Source: Malurus cyaneus samueli (taxonomy: Eukaryota; Chordata; Aves; Passeriformes; Maluridae). Taken from it: a DNA stretch of 64,000 nt. Under the pieces are notes generated by a model. The model ran no database searches and was not told where the DNA came from. It saw only the letters and a program-made list of their open reading frames with translations. Positions within the stretch are counted from its first letter, which is position 1. Each line of letters opens with the position of its first letter. This document shows, piece by piece, positions 38,159-49,030 of the stretch. The DNA is taken from positions 73,785,735 to 73,849,734 of the forward strand of contig CM019215.1 of the NCBI GenBank assembly GCA_009741485.1, given 5' to 3'. The position numbers and the translations under genes were made by a program.

Positions 38159-40527
38159 GTGATGTTTCGAAGGGGAGATACAGGCTGCCTCTTCTGGTCA
38201 TGGCTAGTAAAAGGTAATGCTGCAGCTAGAGGAGGGACAAGGAAATCCTGGATAGAAATGAATGGCTGGCCAGGCTACCACATCTGAGAGGGTGGGTTTT
38301 TTAGAATCGTGTGCCCTGATGCCATTTCAAAGAGCTTAAATTCTGCAAGATGCTGCTTAAGTCCAGTAAGGGAACAGTTGGCTGACTCACTGACATACCT
38401 GTGTGCTCATCCCTGCTAGTAGGAGAAGCTATCACAAAGGTTAAAAAAGAAACCCGAATAGAAACATAATAAATGCAAATTTAGGAGCATGTCAAGTTCT
38501 TGGTGTGCTGAGAAACTGGGCTGGTTTGAGGGAGCAGCCTGCTGCCAATGTGGAATCCCTTATGTATTTCACAACCCTTCCTCAGGACATGAGGCATTGG
38601 TTTATAGTGAAGGTACAGAGGTAAATTGGAAAGAGGCTAAAGCAAGATAAAACCTACTGGCTTTAAATATGAAGACTGATTGCTTATTTTTGCATCTGGA
38701 TATGTAATTCAAAGGTAAAAGGGTATTAATGCAATAATGATGTGGTGATTCCATAGCAGAAAGCCTCAGTGGTGCATTTTGCTGAAAGGAATTCCCTACA
38801 TTCATTCCCAAGAGGTGGCTGGGACTTATCTTGATGCCTTAAGTCTAGATGACTCCCATGAATTTATTTTCTGTGGGAATCTTCCATTGTTTCCAATAGC
38901 TAGATTGTCAAATGTTTCTATCCCCTTGGCAAGTCACCATGGTTGCAGGTGGCAAATCATTGGTTTTATTTCTAGTGCTGTGGTTGTTCTCTTGGTNGGC
39001 CATGGCTTTGTCCATATGATGGATAGAAAACCCTTCAAGCACAATCTGATATAGTCTATGTTACTGCACAGCCTTGGCAGATGCTCACTAATCACTTTCC
39101 AAAATGTTTGTTGAAGTGATCCGAATGTTACAAAAAAAAAAAAATCTTGCAGAATATTCTTCTCTAGACCACTTATGGTGGCCTTGGTTGGCTTTCATCT
39201 GTACTTTTTAACAATGGAAATAAAAAGAGTTCAGCGGTATGTGGAGTGAAACAGTAAAAGTAATTTTTTTCCTTGTGTTTATAGTCATGGGAGTGTTCAA
39301 AGAACAAAACTTGTCTCAAATCCTCTTGTTGTCCTATAACATTTTAGTGGTCATTTGACTTTCTTTTGGCAAAAGTAATGGGCCTCTCCTTGGTCCTTCA
39401 TCAAAACTTTTATTTTACAAACTCCATGACAGAATGAATTCAATATTGTTGATATTTTGTGGTAAAGATCACCTTTATTTTCAATGAAGAGGGAAGAGGT
39501 CACAGGGGATCCCCTTCTAGGGATGGAGCCCAACTTTTGCAGACATCCCAAACATTGCAGATGGCATAAAATAATACCTAAGGTATCCTGTAGTGCTAGA
39601 TAAATGGCTGACAATAAAATTCTAATGCCAGGGTAAGCAGCAGTTAAGGATATGGAAGTGATTAGATAATCAGCAGGGATATTTTTCTGTTATTATGGAC
39701 ATGCCTGTTGTTTATTAAAACTGGCAGATACAAGGCTATGAACTACTTTGCTTAGGAATATCTCTTGGCTAAGGTTTGATAGAATGGGGCAAGTAGAATC
39801 ATACAATAATTTATTTCTTTGAAATCGAGGGCAAAAGTTCATGATCTCAGCCTACATGGTGACCCCATGTGTGAAACTTTCCATGTGTGTCAATCCCTCA
39901 TCTCCCAGGCACAAAGCAGATGTTTGGAGAAGCAAAGAGCACAAATAGTTCCTGTGTGCTGTGATTAGGTGTTTAAGTTGCCTGGGGCTAGCCAGCTATC
40001 TGAATGGCTAATCTTAGGCCAATAGAGTTAAAAACTAATTGCAGCTGAATTTAAAGTCCTTCTGGCTTATATGATAAACTGATGATTTTTTTGGACACAA
40101 GTAAACCCTGTAGGCTTAAAATTTAAAAGTGTGATGAAATTTTCCCCATATTTTTGTAACTATGTATATTTGCAATATTGAAAGGGATTTTTGCCTGGAA
40201 ATTTCTATGCCTGAAGGGGACAAAATTATCTTCAGGGTATTTAGGAATAAGAGAAGCCTCTGTCATTAAAAGATATAAAAATATAAAATTTTTGAGAAAG
40301 ACTGCTTGTACTATAGACAGTATTGTGCAAAACAGGGTTTGCTGGCTTGAATCCTAGTTTTAGTTGTCAGCTGTTCAATTAAAAGAATGGTTTCTGAAGG
40401 AGGCTTGTTTTTGCAGTCTTACTTTAATTATAGCCTTATTTTGTCTGCCTAGGTGGTGTGAAAATATTTTAAAAACCAGGCTACTCTAAGTTAATGACTA
40501 GCTTAAACTTTAATGTCTTGCATAGCT
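38159..40527. other. Non-coding unique-looking DNA with one ambiguous base
   Basis: No gene or repeat recognised. Position 38997 is an N, the only ambiguous base in the window, and it lies inside a meaningless 91-codon frame. Confidence 0.6.
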
Positions 40528-40854
40528 TCACAGAATCAAGGAATAGTTGATCTTGAAATGGACCTCTGGAGATCATCTAGTCCAATCTCCTTGCTTAAAG
40601 TCAATAAAATCAGGTTGATCAGGATGCTGTACAACTGCATTTTAAGCATAACCAATAATGGAGGTTCTAAAACCTGTCTGGGCAGTCTACTCCAGTGCAT
40701 GACCACCAGCAAAGGAGTTCTTGTTTATTTTATGTTTAAATAGATCTGCTGGTATTTAATTTTGTTCCCATTGTGTCTTCTCCACTTAGTACATACCCTG
40801 AATAGAGTCCAGCTTTATTTTCTTTTCATCTCTTCTTCAGGTATTTATTCCCAC
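40528..40854 (-). mobile_element. CR1 LINE 3' fragment (different subfamily)
   Basis: On the + strand: CACAGAATCAAGGAATAG, GACCTCTGGAGATCATCTAG, TCCAATCTCCTTGCTTAAAG, a block ending in CTGTCTGGGCAGTCTACTCC, TGCATGACCACC, AAAGGAGTTCTTGTTTATTTTATG, TTTGTTCCCATTGTGTCTTC and TCTTCAGGTATTTAT. This is the reverse complement of a CR1 3' part whose 3' UTR is of the GGACCTCTGGAGATCATCTAG type. It therefore belongs to a different subfamily from the copy at 37.0-38.2 kb. It stops abruptly at 40854, where an LTR begins. Confidence 0.88.
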
Positions 40855-41376
40855 TGACACAGTGGGCTGACCCAACCAGTCACCCAGCACTACCCAAACC
40901 ACTCCATCCTTCGTTCATTGAGATAAGGACAAGGAGAGATCACTCACCAGTTACCATCACGGGCAAAACAGACTTCGCTTGGGGAAATGAACTCAATTTA
41001 TTACCAACCAAATCAGAGTAGGATAACGAGAAATAAACCCAAATCTTAGAATACCTTCCCGCCACCCCTCTGCTCTTTCTGGCATAACTTCACTCCCACA
41101 GTGGTACAGGGAAGCAGGGAATGGGGACTGCAGTCAGACAATCACACATCTCTGCTGCTCCTTCCTCCTCAGGGGGAGGACTCCTCACACTCTTTCCATG
41201 CTCCCGCATAGGGTCCCTTCCATGTGGTGTAATACTTCAGGAACAGGCTGCTACAGTGTGGGGATCCCCTGTGTGGTCACAAGTTGTGCCAACAAACCTG
41301 GTACAGCAAGGGCCTCCCACAGGGTCATGGCCTCCTTTGGGCTTCCACCTGCCCTAACGTGGGATGCTCCATGGGC
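40855..41376 (-). mobile_element. ERVL-type LTR, truncated, abutting CR1
   Basis: Read on the minus strand, the R/U5 end carries GGTAATAAATTGAGTTC (poly-A signal at 41002-40997), GAAGTCTGTTTTGCCCGTGA, GGTAACTGGTGAGTGATCTC, TCCTTGTCCTTATCTC and a GGTCAGCCCACTGTGTCA end, matching the 3' end of common avian ERVL LTRs. Upstream it has the characteristic repeated ~35-40 bp units (GGGTC/CCATG/CTGCTCC-type blocks) at about 41145-41370. The U5 end is intact (TG...CA boundary at 40855), while the U3 side is lost beyond about 41376. No internal retroviral sequence is present, so it is a solo or deleted LTR. The U5 end touches the CR1 fragment directly, which suggests insertion into that CR1 with loss of the far side. 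Confidence 0.85.
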
Positions 41377-43491
41377 TATGAGAGAAATAAATTCTTTCAA
41401 GCAAATTCATTTGCTAAGAAAGCTTAAGAAAGTCTCGTTTCCTGACCTACATTTAGTAGTTATGTGTGAAGAAGGTAACTCCTACAAGTCATTATCTGCC
41501 TGATACTTGTCTAGTGTGTTCAGTTTTGTCGTGGGTACAAGTTGCTTTAGTTTCTTGAACCCATTTTCTTGCTATTTCTTTTTAAGCCACAATACCCTAC
41601 ATAAACCATCTAGACAAAAATCTGCACCCTGAATGAAGTCATTGTGGGAAGTTGTGCATTTTGCTGTGGTACTTGGTGGGAAAATTACAGAATGTGCAAC
41701 CAGGCCAGCAGGTGAAATCAAAGTGTGCCAAGTATTTCCTTTAAGAACGTGTATTTTAAAGCTCTTTTAACACATAATTGACTATCTCAGCAATCCGTGC
41801 ACTTTGCTAATGCAGTTATGAGAAAGCTGTTTAGTCAATTGCTAGTGGCTGTCTAGACATCCTATTGGAATCTCCTAAGTTTAAATTTAATTAAATGGAT
41901 GGAATATTTGTGTTTATGGACAGAAATATTTGACTTGAGTGTCTTCTTGAAGATGTGGTTTGTAGAAGAACTTACCTTCTCCTATCCCTACATGAACTGT
42001 ACCTTCTTTTTGAATTAGATACTGAATAGATGAACTGCAGTTATTAAGAGCACAATTTCTTTTACTACTTCCAGGGATGATCATGGTCTGAAAAGAAGCT
42101 AGGGCTGTACCAGTATGACTTGGAAATAAATGAGAACCTCAGAGACATAATCACAGTTCCCTGATGCCGTTCACAATTATCCTGCTGCTTTTGCCTCAGC
42201 AGTATAAACAGCTGTTTAAGTTTAAACCCTTCCATTTTCTTTGGGGCATAAGCCATAATGTTTAATGGAATTGGCCTTTTCATGGCATGAATTCATGGCA
42301 TGAATTATTCCCTGAGAGCTGTTATTCATCATCTGCTTGCATCTCTGAGACCTCTTAGCTGTTAAGTTACTATTCACATCATCTGCTTTGTTTATTTTCC
42401 CACTATTGGCTTGGCAAGCACATTTTGAAGTGAGGTCCTTGTAAGCAGGAGTCCTGCAGAGTTCTTATTCTGAGGACAAGCACAGACGATCTGCATTTCA
42501 CTTGGGCACTCATTCTACTTACCAAGTGTAATTATTGTGACTGTTTTTAAGAAGGGGTCTTCTTGTCTAAATGGGAAGTTTACAGTGTTTTATATCTTAT
42601 TGATTTGTATATTAAATGTGGAAGTGTTGACTGCTAATTTTTTTGAGAGTTGAAGTAAAACTACATATTATGGTAAATATCAATAGGTGTTGCAGGAATG
42701 GACAGAGCAGCAAAGGAACCTCTTGTGGACAAGTGGTGCGACTTGAAATTAAATACTTTTTGTACATGCTGTCAACCTGGTAAAATCGCTGGGTTTGCTG
42801 ATGGATTAAGAAGAAATAACAAGGTTGTGGGGTTATTTGGTGGGTGGGATGGGGATGGGTGTTTTTCCTTCAAAGCTACATATATGTGTAACCAAAGCAT
42901 GCAAACAGTTCCTTTTATGCCAGTGGGGTTTCTTTCATTAGTGTGATACTGCACTACAACTTTTTATGAGGATCAGGTAGTTAGTGGTTGAAGCCAGATT
43001 AATCTTAATCCAGTAGTTGTTCTACAAAGTTATTTAATTTTTTTTTTTGTAAAGATTAGACATCTCTTAGGCCACTGACCCTTCTTTTGAAGGAAAAGAT
43101 ATATCCATTTACCAGAACAGACCAAATGACAAAACATCACAAAACTGATTTCATTTCCAGAATGTTAATGGAGTTTTAATGATCCTAAAGTGTCTTTGGC
43201 ACCATTTTCAGTTCTGAAACATAATATGGGATTAGGTCTAGGGCTATGATCTACATGTAGAGCTGAAAAATCTAGCTTTGGGTTTCAGTGCAGTATAGAT
43301 AAGATCTTAAATCCAATTTTTTTTTATTTATTTATTTTTTTTTTGGTCTTGTGAAGAAGACTTCCCTTGTGCTTTAGAAGCAACAAGATGCTTTGTGATG
43401 CTAGGAAAAATCATTATTTCAGACACTGAGTATGTATAAATCAAAACTGATAATGAAACATTTATCTTTGCAGATACAGAGTAGGATATAT
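41377..43491. other. Non-coding unique-looking DNA
   Basis: No gene or recognised repeat except the 13 bp duplication at 42280-42305. Frames of up to 82 codons carry no motif. Confidence 0.6.
42280..42305. repeat. 13 bp exact tandem duplication
   Basis: TCATGGCATGAAT occurs twice in direct succession without a mismatch. It contains the palindrome CATGAATTCATG at the junction, so slippage or hairpin-mediated duplication is plausible. Confidence 0.9.
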
Positions 43492-43718
43492 TGCTGCAGT
43501 GACAATGAAGGTGTATGGGCAGTTGGACACCGGAACAAGCTCCCTGGGGAACTGGTCACATCACCAAGCCTGTCCAAGTTCAAGAAGTGCTTGGACAATG
43601 CTCTCAGGGACATGCTGGGACTCACAGAGTGTCTTGTGCTTGGACAGGAGTTGTACTCGATCATTCTGATGGGTTCCTTCCAACTCAGTATATTCTATGA
43701 TTCTCTGATTCTATGATT
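43492..43718 (+). mobile_element. CR1 LINE 3' end fragment
   Basis: The order is CCGGAACAAGCTCCCTGGGG, AACTGGTCACATCACCAAGC, CTGTCCAAGTTCAAGAAG, TTGGACAATGCTCTCAGGGA, CATGCTGGGACTC, AGGAGTTGTACTCGATCATTC, TGATGGGTTCCTTCC and AACTCAGTATATTCTATGATT. It ends in two octamer-like units (ATTCTATGATTCTCTGATTCTATGATT). This is the end of CR1 ORF2 plus 3' UTR on the + strand. A short coding remnant (FKKCLDNALRDMLGLTE) is still readable. It is better preserved than most copies here, suggesting a relatively young insertion. Confidence 0.93.
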
Positions 43719-43935
43719 GCCCCTGGCAAAAGAATCAAATCCAAAGAGTGTAAAATTGCTTTCCTCCAAGATTCCTACTGAGATACCTTATATCTTTTCC
43801 TAGGGAATATATTTGGAAGAAAAAAGTGTCTGTAGCCTCTTGTAGGTTTCTGCATTTAGGCAAAGAGGAGTGATAATATCACTCCATTGGGATAAAGTAA
43901 CTCAGCCCATAATACAGTACCTATTACCAGGGGAT
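43719..43935. other. Spacer between two CR1 pieces
   Basis: About 215 bp with no recognised repeat or frame, separating a CR1 3' end from an internal CR1 RT piece. Confidence 0.5.
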
Positions 43936-44425
43936 CAGGTCCAGCCAGCAAAGGTTTAGGAAAGGCAGGTTCTGCCAGACCAGATGATCTCCTTTTATGA
44001 CCAGTGACCCACCCAGTGGATGAGGAAAAGGCTGTGTGGATGTTGCGTATCTGGACTTCAGCAAGATACTGCTTCCCACAGCATTGTCCTGGAGACCCCA
44101 TGGCTTGGACAGGTACACTCCCACTGGGGTAAAAACTGCTTGGATGGCCAGTCCCAGAGAGTGGTGGTGAATGGAGTTACATCCAGCTGGTGGCTGGTCA
44201 GCAGTGGTGTTTGCAGTGATCAGTATTTTGGCCAATTCTGTTCAAAATCTTTATAGATGATCTGGATGAGATGACAGAGTTGCACCCTCAGTAAATTTGC
44301 AGACAACACGAAGGTTGGTGGGAATGTTGATTTGCTAGAGAGATAGGAAGGCTCTGGACAGGATGTGGACAGGCTGGATCAATGTGCTGAGGCCAATTGT
44401 ATAATGTTTAACAATGCCAGCGCCA
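43936..44425 (+). mobile_element. CR1 LINE internal reverse-transcriptase fragment, decayed
   Basis: Translated in shifting + frames, it shows an RKGR-type lead, YLDFSK (palm strand with the first catalytic Asp), a short deletion, NCLDGQSQRVVVNGVTSSWW, an SGV segment, and FCSKSL-like remains of the LFNIFINDLD block. KFADNTKVGG and a RLDQCAEANCI segment follow. The catalytic pair is ADN where the family has ADD, and several frameshifts and stops break it. It ends inside the FNKAKC segment at about 44425, without a 3' UTR. It is therefore both 5' and 3' incomplete. A CR1 3' end lies upstream, not downstream, so that end does not belong to this copy unless the locus was rearranged. Confidence 0.88.
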
Positions 44426-44829
44426 CAGGGAGAAGTTATTCCAATGCCGTATGGTATTTAAATTATAACCCATCCCCAAACACCAGTAGGGAGTGTCTCC
44501 ATTTCGTAAACCATATTTTCACCTGTACTCCCATATCACAATCTGCATGTTCTTTTGAGGTCTCATTTCAAGTCTTACAGCTCCTACCCTTCTATGCAGT
44601 CTGAAATACTTCAGCCTCTGTTGGTATTTTTGTACTGCAGATGAGTAGAGAGAGAGCTCAAATTCAGCTGAAGGCCATTGTTTATAAAAGTGAAATAGCT
44701 AAAATTTCTTCCATAAAGAGCAGTAGGAGGATGTCTATATTAGCACTCAGTTCTTCCAGAAAGGATATTTCCATCTTTGTGGGGTTTCACTTGGGCAGTT
44801 TCTCTTTCTGTAGTTACTCACCTTGACCG
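44426..44829. other. Non-coding DNA
   Basis: No gene or repeat recognised. Confidence 0.5.
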
Positions 44830-45990
44830 TGTTGGATTCCAGGAGCTGGATGCCAGTTTCCACACCTGGGGCTGGAGGGAGATCTGGGACCACATCTGCT
44901 TGTGACAGTGTTTGACCTGCGGGGCACGGGCTGTGTTTGAGGCACTCAGTTGCTAGCTGAGGGAGGAGAGGGGACACAGTGACAGGGTCCTCACAGAGTG
45001 TTTGCAGAAGAGTGGCCCAAGCCACATGATACAAAGAAGGTGACACAGGTAGACACCAGGCTCGAAGGGGTGGTGGGTGGTGACTCTCAAGAAGGGAGAG
45101 GCTGGGAGCTTCTGGCTCAGCAGCAGGAGGAGGCTCTTTCTTGTCTTTTATCTGCTTTCACAAAACAGATGCTGTGCCCTAATAGCCTATGCATGAGAAC
45201 GAACAGCGTTGAGTCAGATATCAGAGCCATCTGGGGCTGAGAGAACACTGGCACAGAGAGGCAACAATTTGCTTTGGTGGTTGTAGATCCATTTTTGCTC
45301 TGGATAGAAGTGCTCAGCTGCCAGTCAGAAATGCTGTTACAAGAGGTTTGTAGCTTGCTGGAGCCCAGATGAAGGTGAAGGGTGTGAGAGCTCAGATTGT
45401 CTTGTCCTCAGCCTCAGGGGTGAAAGGTAAAACTTGTATAAGAATGGATGCCTCTTGTAAGTTAACAAGAGGTGGTGTGGCTGGAGTTGGCTTTTGTGAC
45501 TGGAGGTCCCTTTTCAAGGAATGACAGATGGGATCCCTCTGACAAAATGCAAGAAAACCACCTTTAGCTATGGACTTGACAGCACAATGTAAAGGGCTTT
45601 AAACCAGACTTGGGGTGATGACAGTTTGCCAACAGAGAAAGAACAGAAGTTAGGGGTGGCAAATACACGGAGCCAGGTGATTGAAGAGAGCCCCCAGGAA
45701 AAGGGAAAATGTTCACAGAGGCCAACCCCAAGCACTTGCATGAGTGCAAGAGAAGTGCAGAAACCAATGAGACGCAGGAGCTTGGTGTGTTGGTGCAGGG
45801 CTGTGATGACTCTGAAATAATTGAGACACTGTGGGACAGACCTTGTGCTGCTTCCAGGCTGTCTGGGAAGGATGGTTTGGAAGGGAAGGGGTGGCAGTTG
45901 CTTTCAACGAAGGAGTACTCCAAAATCCACATGTGAGATTCTGGAGTGAAAGATGTGGCTGTCTGGGACAGACTTGTATGTGACTGCTGT
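44830..45990 (+). other. Unidentified segment, possibly an old dispersed repeat
   Basis: About 1.15 kb that is GC-richer and G/A-rich compared with its flanks. It has two + frames (44998-45240, 80 codons; 45709-45936, 75 codons), a 122-codon minus frame (45564-45932), and a string of short frames between them that look like one damaged coding or repeat unit. Readable pieces such as GGDSQEGRGWELLAQQQEEA are low-complexity and do not identify a family. It follows a CR1 fragment on the same strand and could be the 5' region of a LINE, an LTR element interior, or unique DNA. No function is assigned. Confidence 0.3.
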
Positions 45991-46531
45991 TGGGTACCGA
46001 CCCTTCAGGATGAAAACCAGACTGGTTTTTACCCTTTGCTAATAATGAGATGTTTCAGCTGCCAAATGTAATAATGGCAGTAAGGCTTGTAGACCACAGC
46101 AATAACATAGCTGCTTATGAAAACATGGAACTTCAGGTGCCACGTTCAGGTCCTTAACTGTGTTGTACTTTCCATTTACATCTTGCCCATGTCTGGCTGT
46201 CTGCAGTGTCGTGAGGAGAATTCAGCTGCAGGGTTAGGATTGAAGTGCCGTTGTCAGCAACACTTCTTTGGAGTTATCTAAAATAGACACATTCTGATTT
46301 CAAATCTTCTTGTTTGCGTCTCTTGAAAGTGTTAATCCAGCAGAGTCCTCTTGCCAAGTCAGTGTAGGAGTTGAAATGGGATCAGAAGTCTCTTGGTTAC
46401 GTCCCCTCTCTCCATTCCTACAGCTTTAGTGTAGGTGAATCTGCTTTGAGAGCTGGTGCTGGTAAAGTACAGCTGGCTCTAAATGAATAGAGGTCATAGT
46501 GCCAAAAAGCCATCCTGCTCACATTAGTTGG

Positions 46532-46573
46532 TTTTTTTTTTTTTTTTTTTTTTTTTTTGTTTTTTTTTTTTTT
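46532..46573. repeat. Poly-T tract, 27 T + G + 14 T
   Basis: Near-continuous T run interrupted by a single G. It produces a poly-lysine stretch in a spurious minus frame. No retrocopy is recognised next to it. Confidence 0.95.
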
Positions 46574-48920
46574 CCCACCTTCTGGAAAAAGGAGGAAATT
46601 TCCAAGCACAGGGGATATTTGCAGAATGTTTTGTAGTTTATGCTATAGCTTCCTTTCTGGAATATTATAACAAATGTGTCTAGCAGGTGCAGACATTAAA
46701 TCAAAGGGTAAAAAATTATAGGAAATCTCTAGTAACTAGTAAATATGTATTTCAGTTTACTTAACACCTGCTCAAATCTCTGAGAGCTGAAATCAGAATG
46801 CCTATTAGGACAAGGCATAATTTTCATGTCTTTCTCAGCTGAGGTTTGTTGTAGAAATGGGACAACTATTCAGTATTTCTTCAATCTCACTTGCTTTTAA
46901 GGACCACCGCTTGCTGCTGTAGGTAGGAGAAATCCAGTACTGGCATATATTCTTCTGGGAAAAACGAGTAATAGATGATTCTGTACAGGATGCTGAAGGC
47001 TTTTCCAATGAATTTTCTTTTTAAAACAAATTTTCTACAGTTCTGCCACCAAAACTGAGGTGAAAATAACTCTGAACAACTTCAGTTATTTGCATGGTCT
47101 GCTAGGCTGGAAAATTAGTAAGTTTTATAAAAAGCAAAAGCATGAGAAAAGCATCAGCTTTTACTAAGCTATTTGCTAGCATGATTTTCTGCTTTTTAAA
47201 GTGGCTGTGGATGTTGGTCTTGCCTTTGGAGTACTTCGTATTCAAAGAAAATTGATCTTGAATTACAAAATGCTTTAATATTGTATAACATAAATTGGCT
47301 TCTACAGCCACTGTGGCTAAGAGCAAAAGATCTCTTTGCTTCCTGACTTGCTCATGTACAATTCCAACCTGTTTATGCTTATTTAACTTTGGTATTGCAC
47401 TCAAATTTCATATTACAAAAATATGTTGTAAAAATAAAAAAAAAAAAGGAATTGCTTTCTAAGTGAATGGAACTGGCAGGAATTTTACAACTGAATGAGG
47501 GCTTGAAAGTCTAGTTGATTAGTAAGATCTTGCTCTGCTAAACAAGTCTGTATTTTTCAAACTATTCAAACCAGTAATTTTTCTTTTGTGTCTTTAATAT
47601 TGCCTCTTAAGGAGGAGAACTGCAGCCTTGTGAAATCTGAAAGGTGGAAGGATGCTTTATCTTTCAAATTTGTGCTGAAATCAAAACTGTTGAATTAATA
47701 CTTGTATTACTATGTTGAAAAAGTTATGAGTGGAGGGACTACCTTACTCCACAAAGCAAATAGTAGTGGGTATTTAGGCAAGATTTACGGCTGATTTTAG
47801 AAAATATGAAAACAGCTTTTTTTAAAAAAACTTTACTTTCTCTGTAAGTCTCAAGAGTTGTAAGCCTACTTCTTAAAAGGCACAAACATGATTCCAAGTA
47901 TATCCTAACAGAATTCTCCCACAAAAAATGTGAGAAAAGACTGCTAAAACATTATGCCAAAGTTAACTTGTCTAACAGTAAAGAGCTAAAAGTATTGTAA
48001 AACTGAGGACTGGTCCCTTACAGTAATGATAAAGTAATTTAAAAATTACAGACCACAATTGCTGCCATATGACTGCCATTCATTATTTGCCTAAAACAGA
48101 ACTTTAGAAAGCCATAAACAAATCTGCACCATTGATTGCACGCATACTTGGCAACCCTGTAATTTACATTACATATTGCATATTTTTATAACTTCCATAA
48201 TCACCACAACTGGAGCTTACGCTTTATTTTAGAGGGCATGAATACAGGTGGTAAGTATTTATAGTTGACTTTATATATATAGTTGTAATTTTAGGTATAT
48301 ATATTATTTTATGCATGAATATAGTTGATAATTCAGACCATTCAGTATGAGATTTTCTGTTTGGTATGCTTTCCTGAATGCTTGTTCAGAGGTGGACTTC
48401 TAGGGAACTTGTTTAGTGAGGGGCTTAGGACGCCAAACATCCACTGTGTAATTTTGATTCTTTGTAATTATGAAATCTGATAGGACCAACAAATTCTTCC
48501 TGGGGGTGGTCAAGAGTCATTGTGGGGAAGCTGATTTATTTTTGTGCTGTGGACTCTGAAATGAGGCTGTTGAAGCACCTCCTCTGAGAATACTGACCAC
48601 TGCAGCCAATTATTATCCCAGAAGGAACACTTAGAGGAAATTCAAGATGCTGCCTTTAAGGACACAGACTTAAATAGTAAGCAGTTAAGGTGGATAACAG
48701 CAATGATCAAGGTGAAGTCTTCTTTGTCTGGGGCATATGAGAGAGAAAGAAACCTTATGAGTGGACAATTAAGGTACCTTTCAAGTATATTCTACTGTGT
48801 TCAATAAATCTGATCTTTCTGATGTCCAAGAACAACTGAAGTCTGTCTCAATGCGTCCTTGAAATAAAACTGCTATGCAATTTTCATTTGGGTGATTATT
48901 GGTGAGTTTTTTGGTATTCC

Positions 48921-48943
48921 TTTTTTTTTTTTTTTTTTTTTTT
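48921..48943. repeat. Poly-T tract, 23 T
   Basis: Run of 23 T on the + strand. Confidence 0.95.
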
Positions 48944-49013
48944 GGACCTCATTAAATACTCCTTTTGAACTTTTAAGTGGAGAAGGCTGCCGAATTGTGT
49001 ATTGTCCAGAGAC

Positions 49014-49030
49014 TACCACCAGATAGCAGT
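49014..49030 (+). promoter_or_regulatory. Possible CTCF-binding site
   Basis: The + strand carries TACCACCAGATAGCAGT. Against the CTCF core CCASYAGRKGGC it has one mismatch, an A for the first G of GGC. It lies in unique DNA about 70 bp downstream of a poly-T tract. Occupancy is not shown. Confidence 0.3.

Noticed and set aside
38997..38997. Single N as a biological signal
   Set aside because: It is an ambiguous base call in the assembly.
45564..45932. 122-codon minus-strand frame
   Set aside because: No motif, opposed by + frames over the same bases, and inside a segment that looks like a decayed unit.
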